DNA of 64,000 bases. Source: Rhodospirillum sp047263945. GTDB taxonomy: Bacteria; Pseudomonadota; Alphaproteobacteria; Rhodospirillales; Rhodospirillaceae. Positions 1 to 8,139 of the stretch are shown one piece after another (positions within the stretch are counted from its first letter, which is position 1; each line of letters opens with the position of its first letter). The stretch is from NCBI RefSeq assembly GCF_047263945.1, contig NZ_JBLAVB010000001.1, positions 868,001 to 932,000 on the forward strand, given 5' to 3'. A program made the translations under genes and the position numbers. The notes under the pieces were generated by a model that was not told the origin of the DNA, searched no databases, and saw only the letters and a program-made list of their open reading frames with translations.

Positions 1-283
1 CCCTTTGGTGTACTGCCGAAGCGAGGGAGACATCAACGCAATGACGACAATGGGACCGTTCTACCATGCCCTTGTTGGTTGAGCAGGGCCATGGGGCGAA
101 GGCACTCTAAAATTTATAGAATCAGAGTAGAATTGGGCCAGCTTGCACGGTACACGACAGGGCGTGTTTTCCCGTCACGGGGCTTTGTCCCGTCCCCCAC
201 TGGGGCCGAAAAGCCCCAGACCCTGGGCAAAAAAGGGTGGGGGTTGGGGGCATTTGTCCCCAAATGGGGTTGGGCAATCGCCC
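1..283. other. Left-edge non-coding stretch with repeat
   Basis: No gene is supported here. A short reading frame on + ends at a TGA at 80-82 and could be the last codons of a gene lying outside the window, but nothing in it is recognisable. The rest is a copy of the family A intergenic repeat described at 124-300. Confidence 0.4.
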
Positions 284-300
284 AAAAAAACCCCGGACTT
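124..300 (+). repeat. Intergenic repeat family A, copy 1
   Basis: From about 152 the sequence starts with ACACGACAGG, then carries the stems GGGGC..GCCCC (CCCACTGGGGCCGAAAAGCC), GGGGGCATTTGTCCCC and GGGCAATCGCCC. The same string of hairpins occurs at 11381-11513, 14591-14756, 31727-31846, 32126-32200 and 62162-62322. It is preceded by AGAG..GGGCCAGCTT, a flank shared with the copy at 31727. The right terminal repeat is missing and the terminator at 284-318 takes its place. Confidence 0.7.
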
Positions 301-318
301 TCCAGCCCGGGGTTTTTC
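284..318 (-). terminator. Rho-independent terminator after rpsI
   Basis: On the minus strand a 7-bp ACCCCGG/CCGGGGT stem is followed by a run of seven T. The opposite side also has five T, so it may act in both directions. It lies about 40 bases after the rpsI stop codon. Confidence 0.8.
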
Positions 319-359
319 CGCCCCTCCCCAAGGGAGAGCCATATATATAGTCGGTTCGC

Positions 360-842
360 CTAGCGCTTGGAGAACTGGAAGCTCCGACGGGCCTTGGCAC
401 GACCGTATTTTTTCCGCTCCACGGTGCGGGGGTCACGGGTCAGGAAGCCGACGGCCTTCAGAGCCCGGCGCAGTTCCGGATCAAAATAGGTCAATGCACG
501 GCTCAGGCCATGGCGCAGGGCGCCAGACTGGCCGGTCAACCCGCCGCCCTTGACCGTGCAAACCACATCGAACTCATTGACGGTGTTGGTCACCACGAAG
601 GGCTGGTTGATCACCATGCGCAGCACCGGACGGGGGAAGTAGGCTTCCAGCTCCCGATCGTTGACGATGATGCGACCGGAACCGGGCTTGATCCAGACAC
701 GGGCCACGGCGTCCTTACGACGACCCGTGGCATAGGACCGGCCCTGGGCATCACGCTTGGGCTCACGCTTCACGGGGGCGGCTTCCGCGACCGAAGCGGT
801 GGCGTCCTTCAGATCCTCGAAGGATTTAATTTCCTCGGCCAT
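360..842 (-). CDS. rpsI: 30S ribosomal protein S9
   Basis: The 160-residue product is ribosomal protein S9, a small-subunit protein whose basic C-terminal tail reaches the P-site tRNA. The family signature is visible: YATGRRKDAVARVWIKPG near residues 37-54, the central GGG..GQSGA segment, and the C-terminus ending in FQFSKR. The roughly 30-residue acidic and alanine-rich N-terminal extension is usual for alphaproteobacterial S9. It lies 3 bases downstream of rplM, the conserved rplM-rpsI operon, and is transcribed from the promoter before rplM. A strong hairpin terminator follows at 284-318. Confidence 0.97.
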   Translation of the reverse strand: MAEEIKSFEDLKDATASVAEAAPVKREPKRDAQGRSYATGRRKDAVARVWIKPGSGRIIVNDRELEAYFPRPVLRMVINQPFVVTNTVNEFDVVCTVKGGGLTGQSGALRHGLSRALTYFDPELRRALKAVGFLTRDPRTVERKKYGRAKARRSFQFSKR

Positions 843-845
843 GGA

Positions 846-1310
846 TTAGGCGCTCCTCTTGTTCTTCGGGTTCAGGGCAGCCACGTCCAGCACTTCGGGG
901 GTCTGGGCATCGTGGGGATGCTCTGTACCACCGTAGACGCGCAGCTTCTTGAACTGGGCGCGGGCCAGGGGGCCACGGGGCATCATACGCTCCACCGCCT
1001 TCTCGATCAGACGCTCGGGATGGGCCCCGTCGCGGATCTGTCCCAGGCTGCGGCTTTTGATGCCACCCGGATGACCGGTGTGCCAGAAAAAGCGCTCGTT
1101 GGTCGCCTTGTTGCCCGTCAACTTCACCTTCTCGGCGTTGATGACGACCACATGGTCACCGGTATCCACGTGCGGAGTGTAAATGGTCTTGTTCTTCCCG
1201 CGCAGCAGATCGGCGATGATCACGGCGAGTCGACCGAGAACGACACCTTCAGCGTCGATCACGTACCATTTCCTTTCCACCTCATGGGGCTTCGCGGAAT
1301 AGGTCTTCAT
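846..1310 (-). CDS. rplM: 50S ribosomal protein L13
   Basis: This 154-residue protein is L13, an early-assembly protein of the large subunit. Family features are the N-terminal KTYSAKP..RKWYVIDAEG, the LGRLA segment, TGNKATNERFFWHTGHPGG in the middle, and MMPRGPLARAQFKKLRVYGG near the end. The reading frame stays open for 37 codons upstream, but the start chosen at 1310 matches the usual L13 N-terminus and has a GGAAGGA-type ribosome site about ten bases before it. It is the first gene of the rplM-rpsI operon, and a consensus-like promoter lies about 150 bases upstream. Confidence 0.97.
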   Translation of the reverse strand: MKTYSAKPHEVERKWYVIDAEGVVLGRLAVIIADLLRGKNKTIYTPHVDTGDHVVVINAEKVKLTGNKATNERFFWHTGHPGGIKSRSLGQIRDGAHPERLIEKAVERMMPRGPLARAQFKKLRVYGGTEHPHDAQTPEVLDVAALNPKNKRSA

Positions 1311-1650
1311 TGGTCCGTTCTTTTCCTTCCGGCCCAAAAGGGTATCCCGCCGAGAAACCCGGCGCCAAACCCCTTTCGGCGGTTTATGAAAGTCACCCGT
1401 CCAGACCGGAATGGACATCAAACTCCATCTATAGGTCCGTGTGGCGTGGCGGCGGAGTATGCCAGGAAAAAACGGACTGTCAACTTAACTTAATCGTTTG
1501 CTTTCAAACAGTTAGGAACTTGGTATTATGATACCCCACGATTAACCCCCTGAAAGCGCGTTCTTTTGCGAGCCTGCCCTGGAAAGCTCTTGACCCTTGG
1601 AGTGGAAGGAGATTGACTGGCAACGCACTCGAAACACAGGAGGATTTTCC
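1311..1650. other. Intergenic region between rplM and a small gene
   Basis: This 340-base divergent region contains the rplM leader and promoter on the minus strand. Around 1523-1536 there is a small dyad, GGTAT-TATG-ATACC, that could belong to the promoter region of the + strand gene at 1651. No ORF here has a ribosome site or recognisable product. Confidence 0.5.
1456..1484 (-). promoter_or_regulatory. Probable sigma70 promoter of rplM-rpsI
   Basis: On the minus strand a perfect -35 TTGACA (1479-1484) is followed by 17 bases and a -10 CATACT (1456-1461). It points at rplM, leaving a leader of about 140 bases. The match to the housekeeping consensus is the best I see in the window, which suits a ribosomal protein operon. 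Confidence 0.7.
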
Positions 1651-1881
1651 GTGAAAACGGTCGCATCCATCTCTTTCAAAGATGACCACAGTCTCAGCAT
1701 GGACGTCACCGACGTCACGGGACTGACCATGGGGGCCCCCCTGATGGTCGAACAGGGAACCTGGGTGGTGGAAATGGTCGTCAACACTGCGGCAGGCAAG
1801 GTTGCCCTGCAAATGGTTGGCGCTTCGCCAGACAGCTTCCACCTCATCCGCCCCGAACCGCTCGATCAAGACGCGGAATAG
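1651..1881 (+). CDS. Small conserved-looking hypothetical protein
   Basis: A 76-residue soluble acidic protein with no signal peptide or membrane segment. I choose the GTG at 1651 because a perfect AGGAGG lies seven bases before it; an ATG at 1597 in the same frame has no such site. The strong ribosome site and a terminal codon pattern like its neighbours argue that it is a real gene. The sequence (VTGLTMGAPLMVEQGTWVVE in the middle) looks like a compact mixed alpha/beta fold, but I do not recognise a family and propose no function. It stands alone, converging on a thioesterase gene 13 bases further on. Confidence 0.65.
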   Translation: MKTVASISFKDDHSLSMDVTDVTGLTMGAPLMVEQGTWVVEMVVNTAAGKVALQMVGASPDSFHLIRPEPLDQDAE

Positions 1882-1894
1882 GCCAAGCCCCCCC

Positions 1895-2335
1895 TCACCC
1901 AGCGGTTACCGCGTGAGGAGGCACCGAATAGGTTCCCGTCACATGGGCCACCAGGTCCCGGGTTCCGTCTTGCCGGGCACTGAACAGCTCTACTTCGGCG
2001 ACAACCAATCGCTTTCCTTCCTTCAGGACATGGCTTTCGGCCAGGATATCGTGGCTGGGGGGCTTGCGCAGAAAGTTGATGGATAGATTGGTGGTTACCG
2101 CCAGTTCCACCCGTCCCACAAGGCTGAGGACCACGGCATACATGGCCACGTCGGCCAAAGCCATCATCGCCGGGCCGGAAATGGTTCCCCCTGGGCGGGT
2201 CAGATCGGGCCGATAGGGCATACGCAAGAGCGCATGCCCGCCTTGAATCTCCTCCGTCCGAATGCCCAGCATGGCCGCGATAGGCAGCTCGGCGTCCAGA
2301 ATCTCCGAAAACTCCGTCAGACTGATACGCGACAT
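1895..2335 (-). CDS. PaaI-type hotdog-fold thioesterase
   Basis: The 146-residue protein fits the PaaI/YdiI acyl-CoA thioesterase group (hotdog fold). The core motif PGGTISGPAMMALADVAMYA spans about residues 48-67, with Asp62 in the position of the catalytic acid, followed by the conserved TTNLSINFLRK strand. Such enzymes hydrolyse CoA thioesters in the cytoplasm; the natural substrate cannot be told from sequence. The start at 2335 is preceded by GAGGGGA and gives a family-typical length; an upstream ATG at 2425 would add a low-complexity Ser/Arg tail. It is divergent from the crotonase-family gene at 2538, and both may act on acyl-CoAs. Confidence 0.85.
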   Translation of the reverse strand: MSRISLTEFSEILDAELPIAAMLGIRTEEIQGGHALLRMPYRPDLTRPGGTISGPAMMALADVAMYAVVLSLVGRVELAVTTNLSINFLRKPPSHDILAESHVLKEGKRLVVAEVELFSARQDGTRDLVAHVTGTYSVPPHAVTAG

Positions 2336-2537
2336 ACGATGGCGTCCCCTCGCTGATGCCCCTCCGGTCGATCGTCCTTGATCGGATCGACTCGCCGACA
2401 CTTTCCCTTGCCAGTGGTTTTTCATTTGGGCATTATTCTATCCGAATCAATAACTCGCAGCGATTTCCTAAACAATCGCAAAAACTGACTCCCGATCCAT
2501 GATGACCACTGGATCGGAAGTTTCGAGGGGAGGATAG

Positions 2538-3335
2538 ATGAGCGACCAGGGCACCAAAGATGATCCCATCCTGCTAATCACCGACGCTGCGGGCGTTCGC
2601 ACCCTCACCCTGAACCGGCCCAAGGCGCGCAACGCCCTGTCCGTCGGACTGATGGCCGCCCTTCAGGAGGCTCTGAATCAGGCTCGAGAAGACGAATCGG
2701 TGAAAGTGGTTGTCCTGGCGGCCAATGGCCCGGCCTTCTGTGCCGGACATGACCTGAAGGAGGTCCGCGCCACTCCCACCCGTGACGCCTACGAGACCCT
2801 GTTCAAACAGTGTTCGGAGCTCATGACAAGCATCGTCCGCCTGCCGAAACCGGTCATCGCCAAGGTCCACGCCATGGCCACGGCTGCAGGCTGCCAGCTT
2901 GTCGCGTCCTGCGATCTGGCCGTGGCCGCCAAAGATGCGCGATTCGCCACGCCTGGAGTGAACATCGGCCTGTTCTGCTCCACCCCCATGGTCGCCCTCT
3001 CGCGGAACGTGCCCCGCAAGAAGGCCATGGAAATGCTGTTGACCGGCCACCCCATTTCCGCCGAGGAGGCACTGGCCCATGGCCTGCTCAATACCGTCGT
3101 CGAGGCGGATGCCCTGGACAGCACTGTCGCCGCCTTGGCCGAGACCATTGCCAGCAAATCGCCCCTGACCCTCGCCATCGGCAAGGAAGCCTTCTATCGG
3201 CAGTTGGAGATGCCGCTGGACGAGGCCTACCTCTACGCCAGCGAGGTGATGACCCGCAACATGATGGCCCGCGACGCCGAGGAAGGGATCGATGCGTTCC
3301 TCTCTAAACGCGCGCCCAGCTGGACCGGGCGCTGA
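2538..3335 (+). CDS. Enoyl-CoA hydratase/isomerase family protein (ECHDC3-like)
   Basis: A 265-residue crotonase-fold protein. The two oxyanion-hole segments are present, FCAGHDL at 67-73 and ATAAGCQLVASCDLA around 114-128. The segment that normally holds the first catalytic glutamate (PEI in hydratases) reads ATPGVNIGLFCSTP, so the acid is absent by eye; this pattern resembles the ECHDC3-type subgroup, whose reaction is not settled. It is therefore safer to call it a crotonase-superfamily protein than a proven hydratase. GAGGGGAGG precedes the ATG. It is divergent from a thioesterase and followed 39 bases later by a CHAP-domain lipoprotein. Confidence 0.88.
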   Translation: MSDQGTKDDPILLITDAAGVRTLTLNRPKARNALSVGLMAALQEALNQAREDESVKVVVLAANGPAFCAGHDLKEVRATPTRDAYETLFKQCSELMTSIVRLPKPVIAKVHAMATAAGCQLVASCDLAVAAKDARFATPGVNIGLFCSTPMVALSRNVPRKKAMEMLLTGHPISAEEALAHGLLNTVVEADALDSTVAALAETIASKSPLTLAIGKEAFYRQLEMPLDEAYLYASEVMTRNMMARDAEEGIDAFLSKRAPSWTGR

Positions 3336-3374
3336 CCCGCCCGCGTCCAGTTCCACCGCCGGAGGCTGGGACCG

Positions 3375-4100
3375 ATGACCACGACCGCTTTGCACTGCTG
3401 CCCTGCCCGCCCCCAATCCGGCCCCAAATCCCGGCAATGGCGCGCCCTGGCGCTGGTTTCCCTTCTGCTCGTCTCTGCCTGCGGTGGCGGACGATCGATG
3501 ACAAGCACACCCGGTTCCATGGCCATTCCCCGCTATTCGGGCGATGAGAGCTTTGTCTGGTGCGTTCCCTATGCCCGCGCCATCTCTGGGGTGAGCCTAC
3601 GCGGGGACGCCGATACCTGGTGGGATCAGGCGGCCGGGCGATATACCCGGGATAACCGGCCCCAACTGGGTTCGGTTCTCACCCTGCGACCGGACAGCCG
3701 ACTGCGATCCGGGCATGTGGCCGTGGTCACGGGAATCGACGGCCCCAGGGATATCCGCGTCAGCCATGCCAATTGGGGATGGAATGACAAGACCCGGGGA
3801 AGAATCTACGAAAACATGCCTGCCAGGGATGTGTCTCCGAACAATGACTGGAGTCAGATCCGCTTCCGGCATCCAGAGGTCAACGGCTATGGCCGGGTGT
3901 ATTCGGCCTTGGGCTTCATTCATTCGGAAACCCGGGTCGCGTCTGTCACCCCCGACCCGGAAGACACCCGCTTTCCGGCTCAAAAACCCTTGGTCCGCCC
4001 AACCACCCCCATTCAACCCCAAGCGGTCTCTCTGCGCTCTCCCCAAGCCCCCTCCAACCAACAATCGGTCAACCCGACCCGCTCCCTTCAGCTTTGGTAA
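3375..4100 (+). CDS. CHAP-domain lipoprotein (putative cell-wall amidase/peptidase)
   Basis: The 241-residue product begins with a lipoprotein signal: hydrophobic core ALALVSLLL and lipobox VSAC with Cys36. A CHAP (cysteine/histidine amidohydrolase) domain follows. FVWCVPYAR supplies the likely nucleophile Cys63, SGHVAVVTG the catalytic His114, and HANWGW about residue 131 the third conserved element. CHAP enzymes cut peptide bonds in peptidoglycan, so action in the periplasm at a lipid anchor is inferred. The C-terminal 60 residues are rich in Pro, Gln and Ser and probably disordered. GGAGG sits nine bases before the ATG. Confidence 0.85.
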   Translation: MTTTALHCCPARPQSGPKSRQWRALALVSLLLVSACGGGRSMTSTPGSMAIPRYSGDESFVWCVPYARAISGVSLRGDADTWWDQAAGRYTRDNRPQLGSVLTLRPDSRLRSGHVAVVTGIDGPRDIRVSHANWGWNDKTRGRIYENMPARDVSPNNDWSQIRFRHPEVNGYGRVYSALGFIHSETRVASVTPDPEDTRFPAQKPLVRPTTPIQPQAVSLRSPQAPSNQQSVNPTRSLQLW

Positions 4101-4334
4101 CCTCTGGCCGCATGCCCATCACTGCACCGGCCCCGCACCAAAACGGCACTCTCCACAGTATGCCCCTGAGAAATCGCGAAAGCGCCTTATTCACAGTGCC
4201 ATCCGTCACAGCTCCGCCCAATTACCCGAGTTAAATCAACATCAAGGAAAGGCGAGCCCCCTTTTAACAGAGCGGATTCGCTTCTGGACCAGACTTTGTG
4301 TCCGGCCAGCTATCGGGAAGTGGAGAACAGGATC

Positions 4335-4463
4335 ATGCGCTTTGTGGTCTATGAACGTGCCGGGGCAAGCATGGCGTCGAGCCTCATCAAACCTGCCGTT
4401 CTGCTCTTGGGCAGCGCCATGGGTATGGCCTTGCTGTCGGCCCTAGGGTCTACGACCTTATAA
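4335..4463 (+). CDS. Candidate 42-residue single-span membrane peptide
   Basis: This short frame encodes a charged N-terminus followed by one hydrophobic stretch, LLLGSAMGMALLSALGSTTL, with small residues spaced four apart (GSAMG, ALLSALG) as in helix-packing transmembrane segments. A weak purine-rich site (GAGAACAGGA) precedes the ATG, and a rho-independent terminator follows 57 bases after the stop, as expected for a short monocistronic transcript. I do not recognise a family; the hydrophobicity and the terminator are the only support. Confidence 0.4.
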   Translation: MRFVVYERAGASMASSLIKPAVLLLGSAMGMALLSALGSTTL

Positions 4464-4519
4464 AGCCTCAAGGGTCTAAGACCCCATAGATCAGGAGAAT
4501 CAAGCCCGGATCCAAACGC

Positions 4520-4556
4520 TTATGGGGCGGCCCTCGAAGAGCCGCCCCATTTTCGG
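4520..4556 (+). terminator. Rho-independent terminator
   Basis: GGGGCGGCCCTCGAAGAGCC and its complement form a GC-rich stem followed by ATTTTC. It follows the candidate small peptide gene at 4335-4463 and the CHAP lipoprotein. Confidence 0.65.
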
Positions 4557-4805
4557 AAATCGCCAGAGCGACTCCACCGATTGCCTCCAGGGAAGTGCGG
4601 TTCGGATCTACCGGTGAACCCGGCTCTGATTTTCTCCGAATCAGCGGAAGGTTACCCCCTCCCCTTTTGAACGGACCAGATGCGCTCCTGGATCACAAAA
4701 AAACCGGTCAACTCTCGAAATTTTGACAACAGGATCTTCCTCGACGCAGGAACGCGGCCAACCTCAATGGCTAAAAACCTATGGAAACAAGGCTTCCGGA
4801 TTAAA

Positions 4806-4857
4806 TCTGCGCTCCGCCCAGCCCCGCAAAGGGTCATGAACCCTTTGGATCCCATTC
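4806..4857 (+). repeat. Intergenic repeat family F, copy 1
   Basis: CCCGCAAAGGGTCATGAACC with its flanks forms a GGGTCATGAACCC-type hairpin. Near-identical copies lie at 9571-9621 and 35848-35905, each with the leading ...GCTCCGCCCAG or GCTCTGCCCAG segment. Confidence 0.65.
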
Positions 4858-5093
4858 GCGAAAAACCCCATGTGCATAAAAAAGATGGGAGAACCCGGGC
4901 TAAAAACCCGGATTGACTCATTAGGTCACCGAGGCGAGATATGCTTTCCAAGCCAAATCCAAAAAATGCCAGTCCCTCAGGACCATCTGTTTATTGATGT
5001 GTTTCATAGATGCTCACCCCCGAAGGGTGTATTATTTTAATCTGATGTTGATGCCCAAAGGGTGGACGCGACCATAGCCGCTCCAAATGGCTC

Positions 5094-7019
5094 ATGTTTT
5101 TCTTCATATCCGACATGGTGCCCATGAAAGCCCCACCGATAAAGGCCCCTTCGCCCTTTCCCCACCTCACCCTTTGGGAGTGGCTGTTCCCCCTCGGGGC
5201 GGTCGCCGCACTCGCAGCCCTGAGCAGTTGGAGCTATCTGCTATTCCATGTGACCGCAGAGCTGTTCATCGCTGCCATTGGTTTGATGATGTTCTTCGTT
5301 TCCAGCAGTGCGGCTCGCTTTGGGCAAAGCCACTTCCTTTTGATCCTCGGCGCCGGGTTCTTTTGGGTAAGCGTGCTGGAGATCTTTCACTGCATTTCAT
5401 ACAAGGGCATGAACATCCTCTTCGATGGATCGGCAAACGAAGCCACCCAGCTTTGGTTGGCGGCACGACTGCTGGAAGCCCTGACCCTGGTCACTGCCCC
5501 ACTTTTCATTGGCCGTCGGGCCTCTCCCATGGTCGCCTTTCTCGGATTCGGCCTACTGGCAGCGATTTCGGCCTGGGCCGTTGTTGCAGGCCACTTCCCC
5601 GACGCCTATCGGGAACTCAGGGGCATGACACCCTTCAAGATCGCTATGGAGTGGCTGGCCATTGCCCTCCTTGGTGTCGCGGCCCTGCTCTTGTGGACAC
5701 GGCGGGAAGAGCTGCCCCCGCGGTCCTATCACCTGTTGATGGCGGCTCTGGTCCTCTCAACCCTAGCCGAACTCGCCTTCACCCTTTATACGGGTGTGTA
5801 CACATCTTGGAATGTCTCAGGACACCTGATCATCTTCCTGGCCTTCTGGCTCTTTTTCCTGGCCACAGTGAAGACCATGATGACAGAGCCCTTCATTCAT
5901 GTGACCCAGGACGCCACCATCCTGGAACTGTCCCCCGATCCCACGGTCCTCATCACCCAGGACTATCAGGTCAAGCGGCTGAACCTTGCGGCCCAACGGG
6001 CTTTTGGTGAGCCCTCAAGCTCGGACAAATCCACCCTGTTCAAGCTGGTGGGGCCGTCAGGTCACTGGAGCCGAAGCCCGACCGCCCTTGCAAGGGATAT
6101 GCTCCACCTCAAGGGGACAGAAGCGCCACAAGCCATCCTGCTCCAGCGGGGGGAAGTGTGGTACGACGTACGCATCCAACCCTTGGAAGGCTCCATCCTG
6201 GGGAAATCGGCCATCGCCCTCTTCCGGGACATCACCGAAAGCAAGCATGCCCAGGACATTCTATTGCGGTCCAACGCGGAGTTGGAACAATTCGCCCATG
6301 TTCTCTCCCACGAACTACAGACCCCCATTCGCTCGATTGTCAGTTACCTTGGCCTGATCCAACGCCGTCTGGGAATAGATCTGAGCCAGGACATCCGCCA
6401 AGACATGGAAATGGCGGTTCAGGCAGGAAAACGCATGTCGGCGATGATCCACGGGCTATTGGATTACGCCAATGCCCGCCCCTCCGACCACCCCCTGGTT
6501 CCGGTCAAACTGACGCTTCCCCTGACCGACGCCTTAAGCGCTCTGGAACCGAGGCTGAAAGCCTGGGGGACCCACGTGGCGACCCCCGAACGGTTGCCAA
6601 CGGTTCTGGGCAATCGCGACCAATTGGTTCATGTCTTCCAAGAGCTTTTGGAAAATGCAAGCAAGTTTACCCCAGCGGATCGCACTCCAGAGATCTCCAT
6701 CACCGCCACGGAGTCGGAGGAGCAGGTCCACCTGTCTTTCACCGACAACGGCATGGGCATTCCGGATAAGGACCGCCAAGTGGTTTTCGGCGTCTTCAAA
6801 CGTCTGCATGGTGAGACGGAATTTCCCGGCACGGGCCTGGGATTGGCCATTTGCAAGCGGCTGATCGAACTGCACGGGGGCTGGATCACCCTTCGTCCCC
6901 GCATGGGCACGGAGGGATCCGTTTTCACTGTCACCCTATGGAAAGAAAGCGCCGCCGCCCCCCTCTCTGTCTCGCAGACAGAGGTCGACAAGGAAACGGC
7001 CCTTCCCAATGATGTCTAG
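5094..7019 (+). CDS. MASE3-type sensor histidine kinase
   Basis: A 641-residue membrane sensor kinase. Residues about 28-262 contain seven to eight hydrophobic helices with the HCISYKGMNIL segment, resembling the MASE3 membrane-associated sensor domain. A PAS-like domain covers about 270-385 (SPDPTVLITQDYQVKRLN). The HisKA dimerisation helix has LSHELQTPIR with the phospho-acceptor His406. The ATPase domain shows the N box LLENASKF, DNGMGIP and GTGLGLAI. No receiver domain is attached and no response regulator is adjacent, so the partner is unknown. The start is uncertain: no clear ribosome site precedes 5094, and ATGs at 5115 and 5124 are alternatives. The stop codon lies at the edge of a family D repeat. 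Confidence 0.88.
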   Translation: MFFFISDMVPMKAPPIKAPSPFPHLTLWEWLFPLGAVAALAALSSWSYLLFHVTAELFIAAIGLMMFFVSSSAARFGQSHFLLILGAGFFWVSVLEIFHCISYKGMNILFDGSANEATQLWLAARLLEALTLVTAPLFIGRRASPMVAFLGFGLLAAISAWAVVAGHFPDAYRELRGMTPFKIAMEWLAIALLGVAALLLWTRREELPPRSYHLLMAALVLSTLAELAFTLYTGVYTSWNVSGHLIIFLAFWLFFLATVKTMMTEPFIHVTQDATILELSPDPTVLITQDYQVKRLNLAAQRAFGEPSSSDKSTLFKLVGPSGHWSRSPTALARDMLHLKGTEAPQAILLQRGEVWYDVRIQPLEGSILGKSAIALFRDITESKHAQDILLRSNAELEQFAHVLSHELQTPIRSIVSYLGLIQRRLGIDLSQDIRQDMEMAVQAGKRMSAMIHGLLDYANARPSDHPLVPVKLTLPLTDALSALEPRLKAWGTHVATPERLPTVLGNRDQLVHVFQELLENASKFTPADRTPEISITATESEEQVHLSFTDNGMGIPDKDRQVVFGVFKRLHGETEFPGTGLGLAICKRLIELHGGWITLRPRMGTEGSVFTVTLWKESAAAPLSVSQTEVDKETALPNDV

Positions 7020-7147
7020 AGCAAATCCCGAGCAAGCTGGAACAGATTGCGACGGGCGGAACGCACGCCGTAGGCGTGACGATTTTCTTCAACGTCAGTG
7101 ACTTAGAGCATGTTGCGTGAATCACATTTCACACAACATGCTCTAGA
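7015..7147 (+). repeat. Intergenic repeat family D, copy 1
   Basis: A 133-base element bounded by TCTAGAGCA on the left and TGCTCTAGA on the right. It contains GCACGCCGTAGGCGTGACG (a GTCACGCC-type hairpin) and the palindrome TAGAGCATGTTG..CAACATGCTCTA. A shortened copy is at 31846-31930. The left edge overlaps the stop codon of the histidine kinase gene. Confidence 0.7.
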
Positions 7148-7172
7148 CGGAAGACTGATCGCCTTGTTGTCC

Positions 7173-7967
7173 CTATTCCGCCGGAGCGGAAATGCCAAAA
7201 TCCTTGGCCCACCGCAAGCCCGCTTCGGTCTTGCCCCGGGGGCGGTATTCGCACCCCACCCACCCCGGAAATCCATGGGCATCCAGCATACCGAACAGGT
7301 AGGGCCAATTGACCTCTCCATTGGCGTCCGGTTCATGGCGACCGGGCACGCCTGCGATCTGCACATGGGCGATGCGATCCAGGTTGGCTTCCAGGAAATC
7401 CGTCAGCCCCCCTTGCATGATCTGGGCATGATAAAAATCATACTGTAAGTACAGGTTCTTATGATCGACCTCAGAGAGGATGGTCAGGGCATCATCGGGA
7501 CGACTCAGAAAGTAACCGGGCATATCCACCGTATTGATCGGCTCGATCAGGGCCTTGACTCCATGGTCCGCGCAAAACTCCGCCGCCCAGGCCAGGTTCT
7601 CCACATAGGTCTCCAGGGCCTCAGGCCAAGCCTCCTCCTCAACCACGCCGGCCATGATATGCAGGCGCGGACAGTCGGTCAGCTCCACATAGGGCATGGC
7701 CACCTCCAGACTGTCCCGGAAATCGTCCCGACGGCCAGGCAGGGCCGCAAGCCCCCGCTCTCCCGCAGCCCAATTCCCCGGAGGCGCATTGAACAGGGTG
7801 AGCTCCAGCCCGTTACAGGCCGTCAGGTCGCCAAGCTTTTCCGGTCGCAGGGTATAAGGGAACTGAATTTCGCAGCCCTTGAACCCACAGGCCGCAGCCC
7901 GGGCGAAGCGATCTTCCAGGGGCCGGTCTGTGAACAGGGTGGATAGATTGGCGGCGAAACGAGGCAT
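7173..7967 (-). CDS. hyi: Hydroxypyruvate isomerase family protein
   Basis: A 264-residue TIM-barrel protein of the hydroxypyruvate isomerase (Hyi/OtnI) group within the xylose isomerase-like superfamily. It starts MPRFAANLSTLFTDRP, and shows GCEIQFPY, ALIEPINTVDMPGYFL (metal-binding Glu), LYLQYDFYHAQIMQGGL (metal-binding Asp and His), HVQIAGVPGRHEP and GWVGCEYRPRG (last metal Glu). The usual role is interconversion of hydroxypyruvate and tartronate semialdehyde in glyoxylate metabolism, although several relatives act on other ketoses. The frame is open for 75 codons upstream, but 7967 gives the family N-terminus. It is divergent from hemN with no visible shared regulator. Confidence 0.88.
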   Translation of the reverse strand: MPRFAANLSTLFTDRPLEDRFARAAACGFKGCEIQFPYTLRPEKLGDLTACNGLELTLFNAPPGNWAAGERGLAALPGRRDDFRDSLEVAMPYVELTDCPRLHIMAGVVEEEAWPEALETYVENLAWAAEFCADHGVKALIEPINTVDMPGYFLSRPDDALTILSEVDHKNLYLQYDFYHAQIMQGGLTDFLEANLDRIAHVQIAGVPGRHEPDANGEVNWPYLFGMLDAHGFPGWVGCEYRPRGKTEAGLRWAKDFGISAPAE

Positions 7968-8139
7968 GGGGGGCTTGTCCTGGACAAAAGGGGTGGGGTA
8001 GGAGTATCGCTGACCGCCTGGGCGCCCCATATGGCGAGGGACGGCCCTTCGACAGGTCTGCGGCATCCTACCCCCGCCGCCGTCCAAAGACGAGGCCTTC
8101 CAGAGGCCCCTCCGACCGATGAACAGCGAGGCATTTCGC

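Larger units (their letters stand above)
4464..5093. other. 630-base intergenic region
   Basis: Besides the terminator at 4520 and a family F repeat at 4806-4857, I see no gene. Two overlapping frames on opposite strands (around 4652-4951) have neither ribosome sites nor a plausible product. A/T content rises at 4970-5060, where the promoter of the histidine kinase at 5094 probably lies. Confidence 0.4.

Noticed and set aside
2..82. Possible C-terminal end of a gene at the left edge
   Set aside because: Only 26 codons before a TGA, no recognisable sequence, and the region is otherwise repeat; cannot be supported.
510..1493. 327-codon frame on + across rplM-rpsI
   Set aside because: It lies opposite two certain ribosomal protein genes and is rich in Gly/His, as expected from the complement of GC-rich coding DNA.
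3715..4446. 243-codon + frame overlapping the CHAP gene
   Set aside because: Shadow of the CHAP lipoprotein in another frame; no ribosome site; composition typical of a wrong frame.
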